64,000 nt of DNA from the NCBI RefSeq assembly GCF_023276405.1, contig NZ_JALRMO010000001.1, positions 7,217,501 to 7,281,500 of the forward strand, given 5' to 3'. The first letter of the stretch is position 1. Each line of letters opens with the position of its first letter. Below, one piece after another: positions 42,964-51,466 of the stretch. The translations under genes and the position numbers were made by a program. The stretch comes from Paenibacillus hamazuiensis (GTDB lineage: Bacteria > Bacillota > Bacilli > Paenibacillales > NBRC-103111). The notes under the pieces were generated by a model. That model did no database searches. It saw nothing but the letters and a program-made list of their open reading frames with translations, and was not told the DNA's origin.

Positions 42964-43002
42964 CACCTCCCTCCAAACAAAACGGTTTGGAGGGGGTTTT
43001 TG
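42964..43002 (+). terminator. Terminator of the amino acid transporter operon
   Basis: ACCTCCCTCCAAAC pairs with GTTTGGAGGGGGT around AAAACG, then TTTTTG. Confidence 0.8.
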
Positions 43003-43030
43003 TGTGCGGCGGAACATGGGCGATTGAAAT

Positions 43031-43603
43031 TTAACCGCCGGAATGCATTTCCGGCTCCGCTTCCCAAAGTCCGGGGTATTGCCGAACAAAGCCGTTCGGC
43101 GCCATTTCGAGCAAAGCTTCATATTCGAAAGTCGGAGCTTTGTATTCGTAGATCGTTTCGGAGAGGCGCTTATAACTTTGCGGCAGCGCCTTCAGCGTTC
43201 CGCTGTCCACATCCAACCAGGCCGCGGACATATCGGCGGATTGATTCAGCGGAATGGGAGCTCTGCGCAGCGGCAGGAGATTGGTGGCGGGGGTGAAGCC
43301 GAGATCGAGATCGACGAACGGTTCAAGCCCGGGGATCGCCGCGCCGTTCAGCTTCCAAACCGTTCCCTCTCTTGTGATTCGATACTGAATTTCCCGGTCG
43401 CCCAACCAGCCGTGCACTTCACCTTCCGTCGTTTCCCAGGCGGAATTGCATGAAGTGCGGTAATGCAGGCAGGCGGGGCCGGCTGCATGGCGGTATATGG
43501 CAGTTCCTTGAAGCGTCCAGCCGCGGTCATGCCGAATCAGCCGGCAGGCATCGTGCCCGGGCGCGTCAATACGGCGCCAAAATGCGTATTGTTCGACAAT
43601 CAT
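43031..43603 (-). CDS. Putative glycolipid-binding (DUF1089-type) protein
   Basis: The 190-residue protein starts MIVEQYAFWRRIDAPGHDAC, with GTAIYRHAAGPACLHYRTSCN, REIQYRITREGTVWKLNGAAI and the terminal AAWLDVDSGTLKALPQSYKRLSE, which match the putative glycolipid-binding family (related to the LolA-like fold). ATG 43603 follows GAAGGAGTCAGGAAAC. Function is not established for the family. No operon partner: the next minus-strand gene ends 72 bases downstream of... its own unit upstream. Confidence 0.75.
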   Translation of the reverse strand: MIVEQYAFWRRIDAPGHDACRLIRHDRGWTLQGTAIYRHAAGPACLHYRTSCNSAWETTEGEVHGWLGDREIQYRITREGTVWKLNGAAIPGLEPFVDLDLGFTPATNLLPLRRAPIPLNQSADMSAAWLDVDSGTLKALPQSYKRLSETIYEYKAPTFEYEALLEMAPNGFVRQYPGLWEAEPEMHSGG

Positions 43604-43692
43604 GTTTCCTGACTCCTTCATTTTGATTTCCGTCTACATTTTTATGGCCGTTGTCTGAACGGTTTGATGTTGAGTTAATGTTACCATATTTT

Positions 43693-45054
43693 TCATACGG
43701 TCGCTTTTTTTGATTTGCCGGTTTTCGTGTTGATGTACAAAATCCATTCAATAATAACAACAAGCATTAAAGAAATCCCAAATAGCGGCATGACAAGTCC
43801 TAAAATCACCATAAAGACGGTAAGGCCAAATGAAAAACTGTTTGAAGCTGCCGGTTGAGCCGAGATTTTACCTTCTTTTATACGGGATAGCCACGTGGTA
43901 ATTCCCCATAAAATGACGAGTAAGAAGGAAAGGCAAACAGCCAAGTTGATCAGTTTATTCGGCCAACCGAATAGATGACCTTCATGCAACGGGATGCCCC
44001 AAGTAAACCATTTTGCTAAAAGGCCATAGTCCGCATAACCTACCTTCGAAATCAACTTTCCGCTGTATTGATCGAAATAAGCTGTCATTTCGTCATAAGG
44101 GCTTACGTCTAAGCCTGTCACTCCGGTATTGCTCCCCTTGGAAATGATGAATACATCATCTTCGCGCGTTGGATAAATAATCGAATACGGTTTGGAAATT
44201 TGTGCTTTCTCCACTTCATTCATCAGTTGTTGGATGCTTATCATTCCGTCGTTAAGCGACGTTCCCGGCATACTGCCATGATGTGGAGCGGATGCGTTTG
44301 AGGAGGGGGCATCATTTTTCCGGGTAGCCCATGGAATTTCACTCATGTCCGAAGTTGGCGGCCGTTGCGTTATTGCGGGAAACCCGAAAGAAGGATATTT
44401 TTGCGCGGCAGAATATAGGATATCCCCCATAAAAGCCGACCAAGGCAAACCTGTAAAAATAATGAGAATCATGGGGATCGTAACAATCGTTCCCATGAAT
44501 GCATGCCATTTTCTATTTCTTTGCCGCTTCGTCGGATTCGGTTTCTTCTTCAGCGCCCTCCCCTTGAATGTCATGTAAATGCCGGAAAACATTAAAAAGA
44601 TCGCCCAGCATGCGGCTAATTCAACCAAGTAATTTACAACCGTGCCGCCTACAAAAAGCGAACTATGTATTTCTCTCATCACATTTGAAAACGTATATTT
44701 CGCATCCTGACTGCCGATGGTTTCATAATGATTATCCAAAAATACATATTGCTGGTTGCCTTCGTTATTTTTTAGCGTTAAGCGTGTGTTGTACGGCTCA
44801 TCCAAAACGATGACCTTGGAGATGGAGTAGCCTTTGTATTGCCTCAGTGTTTTCTCAATACCTTCATCGATCGTTAATTGCCTGGTCTCTCCACCTTCTC
44901 CAAAAAACAGACTGGCATAAGCTTTGTTTTCCACATCGGTATAAAATAAATAACCGATACCGCTTAACGTTAATGTGATCAATAATGGAGTGATAAATAA
45001 TGCTGCATAGAAATGCCAGCGCCACAAACGAATATAGCTGCCGGTTTTCAGCAT
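43693..45054 (-). CDS. PepSY-domain membrane protein (PepSY_TM, reductase-like)
   Basis: The 453-residue protein starts RLWRWHFYAALFITPLLITLTLSG, the PepSY_TM opening, with helices near 15-37, 140-160, 190-210, 370-392 and 415-440. A large outside loop includes a PepSY region (RQLTIDEGIEKTLRQYKGYSISKVIVLDE). Conserved His in MREIHSSLF, RKWHAFMG and PLHEGHLFG suggest haem or metal binding, as in iron-reductase-like PepSY proteins. The local sequence is AT-richer than the neighbours, a sign of transfer. It may act in iron or copper handling (inference). Confidence 0.88.
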   Translation of the reverse strand: MLKTGSYIRLWRWHFYAALFITPLLITLTLSGIGYLFYTDVENKAYASLFFGEGGETRQLTIDEGIEKTLRQYKGYSISKVIVLDEPYNTRLTLKNNEGNQQYVFLDNHYETIGSQDAKYTFSNVMREIHSSLFVGGTVVNYLVELAACWAIFLMFSGIYMTFKGRALKKKPNPTKRQRNRKWHAFMGTIVTIPMILIIFTGLPWSAFMGDILYSAAQKYPSFGFPAITQRPPTSDMSEIPWATRKNDAPSSNASAPHHGSMPGTSLNDGMISIQQLMNEVEKAQISKPYSIIYPTREDDVFIISKGSNTGVTGLDVSPYDEMTAYFDQYSGKLISKVGYADYGLLAKWFTWGIPLHEGHLFGWPNKLINLAVCLSFLLVILWGITTWLSRIKEGKISAQPAASNSFSFGLTVFMVILGLVMPLFGISLMLVVIIEWILYINTKTGKSKKATV

Positions 45055-45222
45055 GGCAAACCTCCCGAAAGTATCATGAATTGATTTCTCCTAAGATGGT
45101 TGGACGTCCATATGTCATCATAGCTTAATGAACGTGACCGGATAATAACTCATTAGGGCTATAATAATTGGAAAGTTTGACAAAAACGGCACAAGTCGGG
45201 AAAGCTCGCGGTGTTCGACAAC

Positions 45223-45250
45223 ATGAAAAAAAGCCGCTTAATCAGCGGCT
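45223..45250 (-). terminator. Terminator of the small membrane-protein gene
   Basis: On the minus strand AGCCGCTGATTAAGCGGCT followed by TTTTTTT. Confidence 0.75.
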
Positions 45251-45265
45251 CTGCAGGTTGAATGG

Positions 45266-45781
45266 CTACTTCAATTTGCGGTTGTTATTTTCCTCTATCG
45301 GCTCGGATGCCGATGTCGATTGAATATGTATGTGTTCATTGGAATCTTTTATCTCCGGGGCGCTGTTGTTTTCGAGTTTTAACAAAAGGCCCACAACAGC
45401 AATTCCTACAACGATGGTGACAAAACCGGCATTACCCATCCGACCTATGATTTTTTTGGTTCCGGTTTCTTCATGAATCATTTGGAAAAGGATCAATATG
45501 ACGAAAAGGAAGATGATATCCACAAAGACCGTTATCGTGTTAGGCCTGTTCACCATTTCACCAAGCATGGCGCCCATCATCCCGCCCATGAGTCCGGCCA
45601 GCATACCGTCTATGGATGCCATTAGACTAACCGGTTTGCCTGTCCAATAACCGATGAACATTCCTATGAGAACGGAAACGATCGTAGATAAAACAAAATC
45701 TTGAAGAAGAATGCTTAGTATCGTACCTAAATTTAAGCCTGCCATCATGCCGACCGTCATGGCAACGATCATTCCGGTCAT
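45266..45781 (-). CDS. Small multi-spanning membrane protein with Gly/Met-rich core
   Basis: The 171-residue protein has four hydrophobic helices and Gly/Met-rich runs (MTVGMMAGLNLGTILS; DGMLAGLMGGMMGAMLGEM) and a charged tail. The start is uncertain: hydrophobic, frame-compatible coding continues upstream as GLISYISLLGVAAVTIYCIFV to about 45876, where the only ATG with a ribosome site (AGGGGGAAC before ATG, about 45879) is one base out of frame. That suggests a one-base frameshift at the 5' end or a non-canonical start. AT-rich, likely co-acquired with the PepSY gene. Function unknown. Confidence 0.65.
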   Translation of the reverse strand: MTGMIVAMTVGMMAGLNLGTILSILLQDFVLSTIVSVLIGMFIGYWTGKPVSLMASIDGMLAGLMGGMMGAMLGEMVNRPNTITVFVDIIFLFVILILFQMIHEETGTKKIIGRMGNAGFVTIVVGIAVVGLLLKLENNSAPEIKDSNEHIHIQSTSASEPIEENNNRKLK

Positions 45782-46010
45782 ACAGGTTATCTTTTGACGT
45801 ACACGATATGTAACAAAAATACAATAAATAGTTACGGCAGCGACGCCAAGTAAACTAATGTAGGAAATCAGGCCATGTTCCCCCTATTCATAAAAAATTC
45901 GGAATGTATCCCCAAAAGGAGTCTTGGTAACCCATTATTCAAAGTATTAATGCGTAACGAATCTTAGAATGACCCTCTTGGGCTATTTAAACTTGAGCTG
46001 CACGAGGCAA

Positions 46011-46053
46011 ACAAAAAGAGCCGTCACCGACAAGTCGGTAACAGCTCTTTTTG
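46011..46053. terminator. Strong bidirectional terminator
   Basis: Perfect 11-bp outer arms ACAAAAAGAGC and GCTCTTTTTGT with an inner ACCGAC/GTCGGT helix; it follows the 43-residue gene on the minus strand. Confidence 0.85.
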
Positions 46054-46059
46054 TGCGCA

Positions 46060-46191
46060 TTATTTCCGCGGCGGATTGTGCGTACCGTCCTTTGGGACCG
46101 TATCCTCGGCGATCTTATCTCCGAACTGGTCCAACCGGGACGGCTGGCTTGCCGGGCCTGTATTATCGGGCTTGCTGTTGCGTCCGGTCAT
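46060..46191 (-). CDS. Small hydrophilic protein, 43 residues
   Basis: On the minus strand GGGCAGGAGGTGAGCTTCGG precedes ATG 46191; the frame encodes MTGRNSKPDNTGPASQPSRL, then DQFGDKIAEDTVPKDGT and ends HNPPRK. It is Pro/Asp-rich and without hydrophobic segments, resembling small spore-type proteins in composition only. The excellent ribosome site and a terminator 7 bases after the stop support expression. Confidence 0.7.
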   Translation of the reverse strand: MTGRNSKPDNTGPASQPSRLDQFGDKIAEDTVPKDGTHNPPRK

Positions 46192-46282
46192 CCGAAGCTC
46201 ACCTCCTGCCCCTCATTCAGGGCAGTAGATAGCGTTCCCTTGGCGGAATGGGCTCATTCGTCGGTTTTATACGAACCGCCGA

Positions 46283-46615
46283 TTAGCAGAACTGGTCGGC
46301 CCATTTGGAAATTTCGTTCAAAATGCCGTCCATATGTTTGCCTTTTTCGGTCAGCTCGTATTCGATCCGTACCGGAACCTCGGGATAAACGTGGCGTACG
46401 ACGATGCCGGCCTCCTCGAGCTCCTTGAACCGCTCCGACAGCATGCGGTCGCTGATCCCGGGGATGAACTCGGCGATATCTTTATATCGTTTAGGTCCGT
46501 CCATGAGGGCATGAATGATCAGACCGCTCCATTTTTTGCTTAATATTTGCAATGCCGTTTCCAGCTTGGGGCATAACGCGTGTTTTATGCACGATTCCGT
46601 TTTGGATTTCGCCAT
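46283..46615 (-). CDS. HxlR-family transcriptional regulator
   Basis: The 110-residue protein has the HxlR winged-helix pattern: CPKLETALQILSKKWSGLIIHALMDGPKRYKDIAEFIPGISDRMLSERFKELE. A Cys near the N-terminus (ESCIKHALC) may be a redox switch as in YodB/HxlR members (inference). ATG 46615 follows AAAGGAGTTGATCGCG. No partner gene is adjacent; its target is unknown. Confidence 0.92.
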   Translation of the reverse strand: MAKSKTESCIKHALCPKLETALQILSKKWSGLIIHALMDGPKRYKDIAEFIPGISDRMLSERFKELEEAGIVVRHVYPEVPVRIEYELTEKGKHMDGILNEISKWADQFC

Positions 46616-46803
46616 CGCGATCAACTCCTTTATCCTTCTATTTTATCATAGTAACCATAAAATGATAAGTTAAGAAGTCAAGAAATTTATTTGTAAATAT
46701 TTCAATATTATGTCAATGGCGCTAGCGCGGGAGAAGCATTTCGCAATAGGCCCGGCTTTTGATACAATGGTCTGTGTAAAACCGAGGCGCAGGAGGGGAA
46801 AAG

Positions 46804-47475
46804 GTGGACTACATCCGTATTGTAAGTATTGACGATCCTTTGTTTAAACAAATGCACGATTTGATGAAAACGGTGTTCCCGCCGGAGGAAGTGCTGGAAT
46901 TCTCGTTGTGGAAAGAGCCGTTGCAGGACCCGGGCATCCGCGTTTTTGTCGCTGTGGAGGACGGTAAAGTAGTCGGCGCGACCGAATACCGGTATTATCC
47001 GGAGCTGCGGGTGGCGATGACGGATTTTACGATCATCGGCCGCGAGGGGCTCGGAATCGGGCCGTTTCTCGTGAAGCAGCGCGAGCGCGACCTGCTGCAG
47101 GTCGTCGCCGAAAGCGGCGCCCCTTGGAAAGGCATGTTCGCGGAAATATATAACCCGTATTTGGTGGAGGATCACTCGTTCGGAGGCATCAAGCCGATGG
47201 ACCCGTTCGTCCGGCGCGAGGTGCTGGCCCATATCGGTTATCGCAAGCTCGATATCGACTACGTGCATCCGTCGTGGCAGCTTGACGGCGAAGCTGTCGG
47301 GGGGCTGGACCTTTGCTTTCTGAGCTACGAGGAAGGTTTGGATGCGCTGCCGGGGGAACTGGTGCAGCGGTTTCTGACGACTTATTACTCCGTGCATGAG
47401 GATAAGCCGCAGCGGTGGTACGATATGGTGAAGCAGCTCGGAGAGCGCGAAGAAGTTCGGCTGCTGCCGATATGA
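46804..47475 (+). CDS. GNAT-family N-acetyltransferase
   Basis: The 223-residue protein shows a GNAT fold with FVAVEDGKVVGATEYRYYPEL as central strands and LGIGPFLVKQRERDLLQ as the acetyl-CoA loop region, though the classic Q/RxxGxG/A is degenerate. A C-terminal extension of about 80 residues (DYVHPSWQLDGEAVGGLDLCF) is present. Substrate unknown. GTG 46804 follows AGGAGGGGAAAAG. A terminator follows. Confidence 0.75.
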   Translation: MDYIRIVSIDDPLFKQMHDLMKTVFPPEEVLEFSLWKEPLQDPGIRVFVAVEDGKVVGATEYRYYPELRVAMTDFTIIGREGLGIGPFLVKQRERDLLQVVAESGAPWKGMFAEIYNPYLVEDHSFGGIKPMDPFVRREVLAHIGYRKLDIDYVHPSWQLDGEAVGGLDLCFLSYEEGLDALPGELVQRFLTTYYSVHEDKPQRWYDMVKQLGEREEVRLLPI

Positions 47476-47492
47476 ACGGAGTCCGTCAATGA

Positions 47493-47523
47493 AAAAACCT
47501 GCTGTTTAAGCAGGTTTTTCTTT
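47493..47523 (+). terminator. Terminator after GNAT gene
   Basis: AAAAACCTGC / GCAGGTTTTT with loop TGTTTAA, T-run included. Confidence 0.85.
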
Positions 47524-47568
47524 TTGATATAATTATTTTTTATCGAAAACGATTGAAAGCAATAAGGG

Positions 47569-48438
47569 TTACATTAATTTCAACCCTTTGATAAAATCGA
47601 CGAACGCTTTGATAAGCGTGATTTGTAGCGAATCCTTCCGGTAAATCATCCACGATTTGCGCAGGATGGGCTCCCCGTGTTTGGTCCTCAGCTGGATGCG
47701 ATATTTGTACTCGTTGTCTCCCAAAACGATGTTGGGGAGAATCGCATATCCGAACCCGCTCGACACCATCTCTTTGCAGGTTTCCATATGATCCACCTCC
47801 ATCATGATAGTTGGGGGAGCGGAAAAGGTCTCCTTCCACCAATTATCAAACACGGCTTCCAGGGATATGTCCGTTTTGTATATAATTCTCGGAAGTGCGG
47901 GCAGTTCGCTCAAGGTGACTTCCTTATTGGAAACGATAAAAATATTTTCCGTCATGATTAGATGTTTTTCTTCGGGCCAATTATAATCTCCGCGAATAAA
48001 ACCGATATGAACGTCCTGCTTGTAGACGGAGTTGACCAGCTCCGAGCTGCGGCTTGAAGTTACTTTAAATTCAACATCCGGATATTCCGTATGAAAATTT
48101 TTCAGCAGCCCGGGAAGCTTGTAGCGTCCCAAACTGCTGGCGGTTCCGATTTTTAACGTCCCCGATATTTTATTGTCCATGCTCAGCAGATGCTCTTTTA
48201 CTTTTTGCAGCTGCTGCATGCAGTCCTTGGCATATTTCACCAAATATTCGCCTTGCGGGGTGAATTCAATCCCTCTTCTTCCGCGGTGCATGATGGTGAT
48301 GCCGAATTGCTTTTCCAATTGCTGTATACGGTAGCTTAACGAGGGCTGGGAAACGTACAAAATTTCCGCGGTTTTCGTCAAGTTTTGCTGTTCGAACAAG
48401 GTTTGCAGCAAGATGCAGTCTTTTTCTTCCACCGTCAA
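47569..48438 (-). CDS. LysR-family transcriptional regulator
   Basis: The 289-residue protein has the LysR N-terminal helix-turn-helix at about 5-60 (LLQTLFEQQNLTKTAEILYVSQPSLSYRIQQLEKQFG) and a two-lobed effector domain (SGTLKIGTASSLGRYKLPGLL). It is divergent from a PrpF-like gene that heads an ABC transporter operon. The gap contains a perfect 15-bp palindrome, so it likely activates that operon with a small acid as co-inducer (inference). Confidence 0.93.
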   Translation of the reverse strand: MTVEEKDCILLQTLFEQQNLTKTAEILYVSQPSLSYRIQQLEKQFGITIMHRGRRGIEFTPQGEYLVKYAKDCMQQLQKVKEHLLSMDNKISGTLKIGTASSLGRYKLPGLLKNFHTEYPDVEFKVTSSRSSELVNSVYKQDVHIGFIRGDYNWPEEKHLIMTENIFIVSNKEVTLSELPALPRIIYKTDISLEAVFDNWWKETFSAPPTIMMEVDHMETCKEMVSSGFGYAILPNIVLGDNEYKYRIQLRTKHGEPILRKSWMIYRKDSLQITLIKAFVDFIKGLKLM

Positions 48439-48520
48439 ACACCCCGGTTCCTCTCCAAGATTCTGTCTTTCATTGTAATGGAGATCGGTTCAGGAATCAA
48501 ATTTTTCTATTGATTTTTAT

Positions 48521-48535
48521 AAATATTAAATATTT
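48521..48535. promoter_or_regulatory. Candidate LysR operator
   Basis: AAATATT-A-AATATTT, perfect 15-bp palindrome fitting the T-N11-A LysR box form, midway between the divergent LysR and PrpF-like genes. Confidence 0.6.
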
Positions 48536-48599
48536 GTTTTATTCCAAAGACCGTGGTACTTTAAGCTCATGAAGGCAAGTCAGAATGGGAGGAAGCGCA

Positions 48600-49823
48600 A
48601 TGTACGATTATGGGCAAATCCATAAAATTCCCGCGGTTATTATGAGAGGGGGCACGAGCAAGGGGCTCATATTGCGCAAGGCGGATCTTCCGGCGGATCC
48701 TTTTCTGCGGGATGAGGTGATTCTGCGGCTGTACGGCAGTCCGGATTCGAGCCAAATCGACGGGCTGGGCGGAGGCACTTCTTTGACCAGCAAACTCGCC
48801 ATAGTGGGTCCGCCCTCACTCCCGGAAGCGAACATCGATTACACCTTCGGTCAAGTCAGCATCGAGAAGAAGATGATCGATTACAACGTCACCTGCGGAA
48901 ACTTCGTCAGCGCCGTCGGACTTTATGCGGCGGAGGAAGGTTATGTAAGGCTTCAGGAACCTTTTACTCCGGTAAACATTTATAACACGAACACGGGCAA
49001 GATGATCATTGTGGAAATTCCCGTTAAGGACGGACAAATCGAGTATGACGGCGACTTCGTTATTGACGGCGTTCCCGGAACTTCCGCCCAGATCATGATC
49101 AATTTTCCCGATTCGGGCGGGGCCTTTACGGGGAGGCTGCTTCCTACCGGCCGTCCCGTAGATGTGATCCGGCTGAAGGACGGGCGGCAATTCGAAGTCA
49201 GCGTTGTCGATTGCGCGAACGTAGTCGTTTTCGTAAGAGCCTGCGATCTCGGGTTAAAAGGAACGGAGCTGCAGGATGAAGTTAACGGGAACCGGGAACT
49301 GCTGAATACGCTCGAGGAAATCCGGGTCGAAGCGGGCATCAGGATCGGGCTTATCCGGCAAGAAGAAAGAGATGCGGTATCCCCGATTTCACACGCGCTT
49401 CCGAAAATTGCGATGACCGCACCTTCAAGCCGTTATGTGTCAAGCGGCGGCAAGGTTGTAAACGGCGGGGAAGCGGACATCGCATCAAGGTATATTTCCA
49501 TGGGGGCGCTGCATCGGGCTTATGCGGTGAGCGGCGGATTGGCTTTGGCAGCCGCGGCGCAAATTCCCGGAACGATTCCGAATCAGCTCGTCTCCCCGGG
49601 CAATCGTTGTTTGAGAATCGGGCATCCTTCCGGAGTACTGTATGTGGAAGCTTCGATCGAACGAAGCGGCGAATCATGGACCGTGACGCGGGCGGCGAGC
49701 GGAAGAACGGCGAGGAGATTAATGGAAGGTTATGCCCATATCCCCGTATCCGTTTTGCAAAAAAACAGTGTCGGGACTTTCGCGATCCATGCTAATATGG
49801 ACAAGAAATTAGCTTCCGGTTAA
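48600..49823 (+). CDS. PrpF-family isomerase/tautomerase
   Basis: The 407-residue protein starts MYDYGQIHKIPAVIMRGGTSKGLI, with the family motif MRGGTSKG, followed by QIDGLGGGTSLTSKLAIV and CGNFVSAVGLYA. PrpF-like enzymes shift double bonds in tricarboxylates such as 2-methylaconitate or 4-oxalomesaconate. It lacks prpC/prpD neighbours and instead leads an ABC importer, so a substrate taken up as an unsaturated or hydroxy acid is inferred. ATG 48600 follows TGGGAGGAAGCGCA. Confidence 0.9.
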   Translation: MYDYGQIHKIPAVIMRGGTSKGLILRKADLPADPFLRDEVILRLYGSPDSSQIDGLGGGTSLTSKLAIVGPPSLPEANIDYTFGQVSIEKKMIDYNVTCGNFVSAVGLYAAEEGYVRLQEPFTPVNIYNTNTGKMIIVEIPVKDGQIEYDGDFVIDGVPGTSAQIMINFPDSGGAFTGRLLPTGRPVDVIRLKDGRQFEVSVVDCANVVVFVRACDLGLKGTELQDEVNGNRELLNTLEEIRVEAGIRIGLIRQEERDAVSPISHALPKIAMTAPSSRYVSSGGKVVNGGEADIASRYISMGALHRAYAVSGGLALAAAAQIPGTIPNQLVSPGNRCLRIGHPSGVLYVEASIERSGESWTVTRAASGRTARRLMEGYAHIPVSVLQKNSVGTFAIHANMDKKLASG

Positions 49824-49853
49824 TTCAAATCATCCAGGGAAAGAAGGGGAACT

Positions 49854-50639
49854 ATGACGCTAATTCAGTTTTCTAACGTTTCGAAGCAATTTGAGCGGGG
49901 CGGGGAGCGTTTCTGGGCTTCGCGCAACATTAACTTGACCGTGGAAGAAGGCGAGTTTCTCACGGTGATCGGTCCGAGCGGCTGTGGAAAATCGACGGTG
50001 CTAAACATGTGCGCGGGCATTATGAAAGCGGACGGCGGGACGATCACCTACCGCGGCAGGCAGGTGGACAAAATCAATACGAGCGTCGGCTACATGACCC
50101 AAAAAGACAATCTTTTGCCATGGAGAAACGTAAAAAGCAACATTGCCATCGGATTGGAAATCAAAGGGGTAGACAAAAAAGAGAGAGAAAAAATATGCGA
50201 TCATTATATTGAAATGGTAGGCCTCAAAGGGTTCGAGAAGCATTATCCCCAGGAGCTGTCCGGAGGAATGCGGAAAAGAGCCAGCCTGGCGAAACTGCTC
50301 GCCTACAACCCGGAAACGCTTCTATTGGATGAGCCGTTTGGCGCACTCGACGCTCAGATGAGGTTGATTTTACAGGATAAGCTGCTTGAAATTTGGAAGG
50401 AAACGGGAAAAACAATCATCTTTGTTACGCACGATCTCGACGAAGCCGTCATTTTGGGCGACCGGGTCGCGGTATTCAGCAAACGCCCCGGAACGATCAA
50501 GTTTATGGAAGAGATTCATATTCCACGGCCGAGGGACGTCATCAACGTACGGACTTCCGAGGAATTTTTGAAAGCGCATACGAAGCTTTGGAACGCATTG
50601 AAAAACGAATTTGAGATGGAGGTTGAAGCGGCGAGATGA
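49854..50639 (+). CDS. SsuB/TauB-type ABC transporter ATP-binding protein
   Basis: The 261-residue ATPase has Walker A GPSGCGKST, signature LSGGMRKRASLAKLLA, Walker B LLLDEPFGALDAQ and VTHDLDEAV, the combination typical of nitrate/sulfonate/taurine importers. It overlaps the permease start by 4 bases (ATGA). Downstream of a PrpF-like gene, the substrate may be an organic acid or sulfonate (inference). Confidence 0.93.
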   Translation: MTLIQFSNVSKQFERGGERFWASRNINLTVEEGEFLTVIGPSGCGKSTVLNMCAGIMKADGGTITYRGRQVDKINTSVGYMTQKDNLLPWRNVKSNIAIGLEIKGVDKKEREKICDHYIEMVGLKGFEKHYPQELSGGMRKRASLAKLLAYNPETLLLDEPFGALDAQMRLILQDKLLEIWKETGKTIIFVTHDLDEAVILGDRVAVFSKRPGTIKFMEEIHIPRPRDVINVRTSEEFLKAHTKLWNALKNEFEMEVEAAR

Positions 50640-51466
50640 GTACAGGACTGACTGAAAGCCGAATCGTCATGGAGGATTCCCACGAAAATTCAGCAAAAAA
50701 TAAAAAAAGGGCCGAATTTTTCAAATTAACGTCGATCCGCCTCGTTTTGTTGGTTGTTGTGCTGGCCGTCTGGCAGTATGCGTCGGGAACGATCGTCGAT
50801 AAGTTTTGGATCAGCACGCCTCTCGATATTTTGAAAGCGCTGCAAAAATGGATCGTGACCGGCGATCTGTTTTTTCACCTGGCCATCACGGCGGAGGAAA
50901 CGCTGCTCGGCTTTATTTTAGGCGCTTCCGCCGGAGGGGTCGTCGGCTTTTGCCTGGGGCGCTGGGAGTTCGGGTCGAAAATTTTCGAGCCGTTCATCAT
51001 GGCCTTGTACAGCTTGCCGAAAGTCGCTTTGGCCCCATTATTTATTTTGTGGTTCGGCATCGGCATCGAAATGAAAATCATGCTTTCGGCGGTGACGGTG
51101 TTTTTCCTCGTGTTCATCAATACGTTTGCCGGTGTCAGAGATGTCGATAACGATTTGCTGGAAAGCATCCGAATTATGGGGGCGACGGAACGGCAAATTA
51201 TTGTGAAGGTCGTTCTCCCTTCCGCTTTGAACTGGATCATCGTCGGGCTCAAAATGTCCGTTCCTTATGCTTTGCTGGGTGCGATTGTCGGCGAGATTAC
51301 CGCCTCCAACCGGGGGCTCGGGTACTTGATACAGTATTCGGCGGGGCAGTACAATACGGCGGGCACCTTTGCCGCCCTGATCGTGCTCATGATCGTCTCC
51401 AGCTTTTTGAATTACTTATTAACTCAACTTTCGCAGCTAAGATCAGTCAGTAAACCCTTGATATAG
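50636..51466 (+). CDS. SsuC/TauC-type ABC transporter permease, C-terminus recoded by an IS
   Basis: The 276-residue membrane protein has about six helices and the permease loop ESIRIMGATERQIIVKVVLPSALNW. An insertion sequence entered after codon 262 (51421). The last 14 codons, TQLSQLRSVSKPLI, come from the IS end. The original tail, SLFEKKFLHWKSPNTN then TGA, survives at 52937-52987 beyond the IS. So 16 residues were swapped for 14 and the membrane core is intact; the product may still work. The binding-protein gene is now 1.5 kb away. Confidence 0.9.
   Translation: MSTGLTESRIVMEDSHENSAKNKKRAEFFKLTSIRLVLLVVVLAVWQYASGTIVDKFWISTPLDILKALQKWIVTGDLFFHLAITAEETLLGFILGASAGGVVGFCLGRWEFGSKIFEPFIMALYSLPKVALAPLFILWFGIGIEMKIMLSAVTVFFLVFINTFAGVRDVDNDLLESIRIMGATERQIIVKVVLPSALNWIIVGLKMSVPYALLGAIVGEITASNRGLGYLIQYSAGQYNTAGTFAALIVLMIVSSFLNYLLTQLSQLRSVSKPLI
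51417..51421. repeat. Target site duplication, left copy
   Basis: TATTA, repeated at 52932-52936 on the other side of the insertion sequence. Joining 51421 to 52937 restores a continuous permease frame. Confidence 0.8.
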
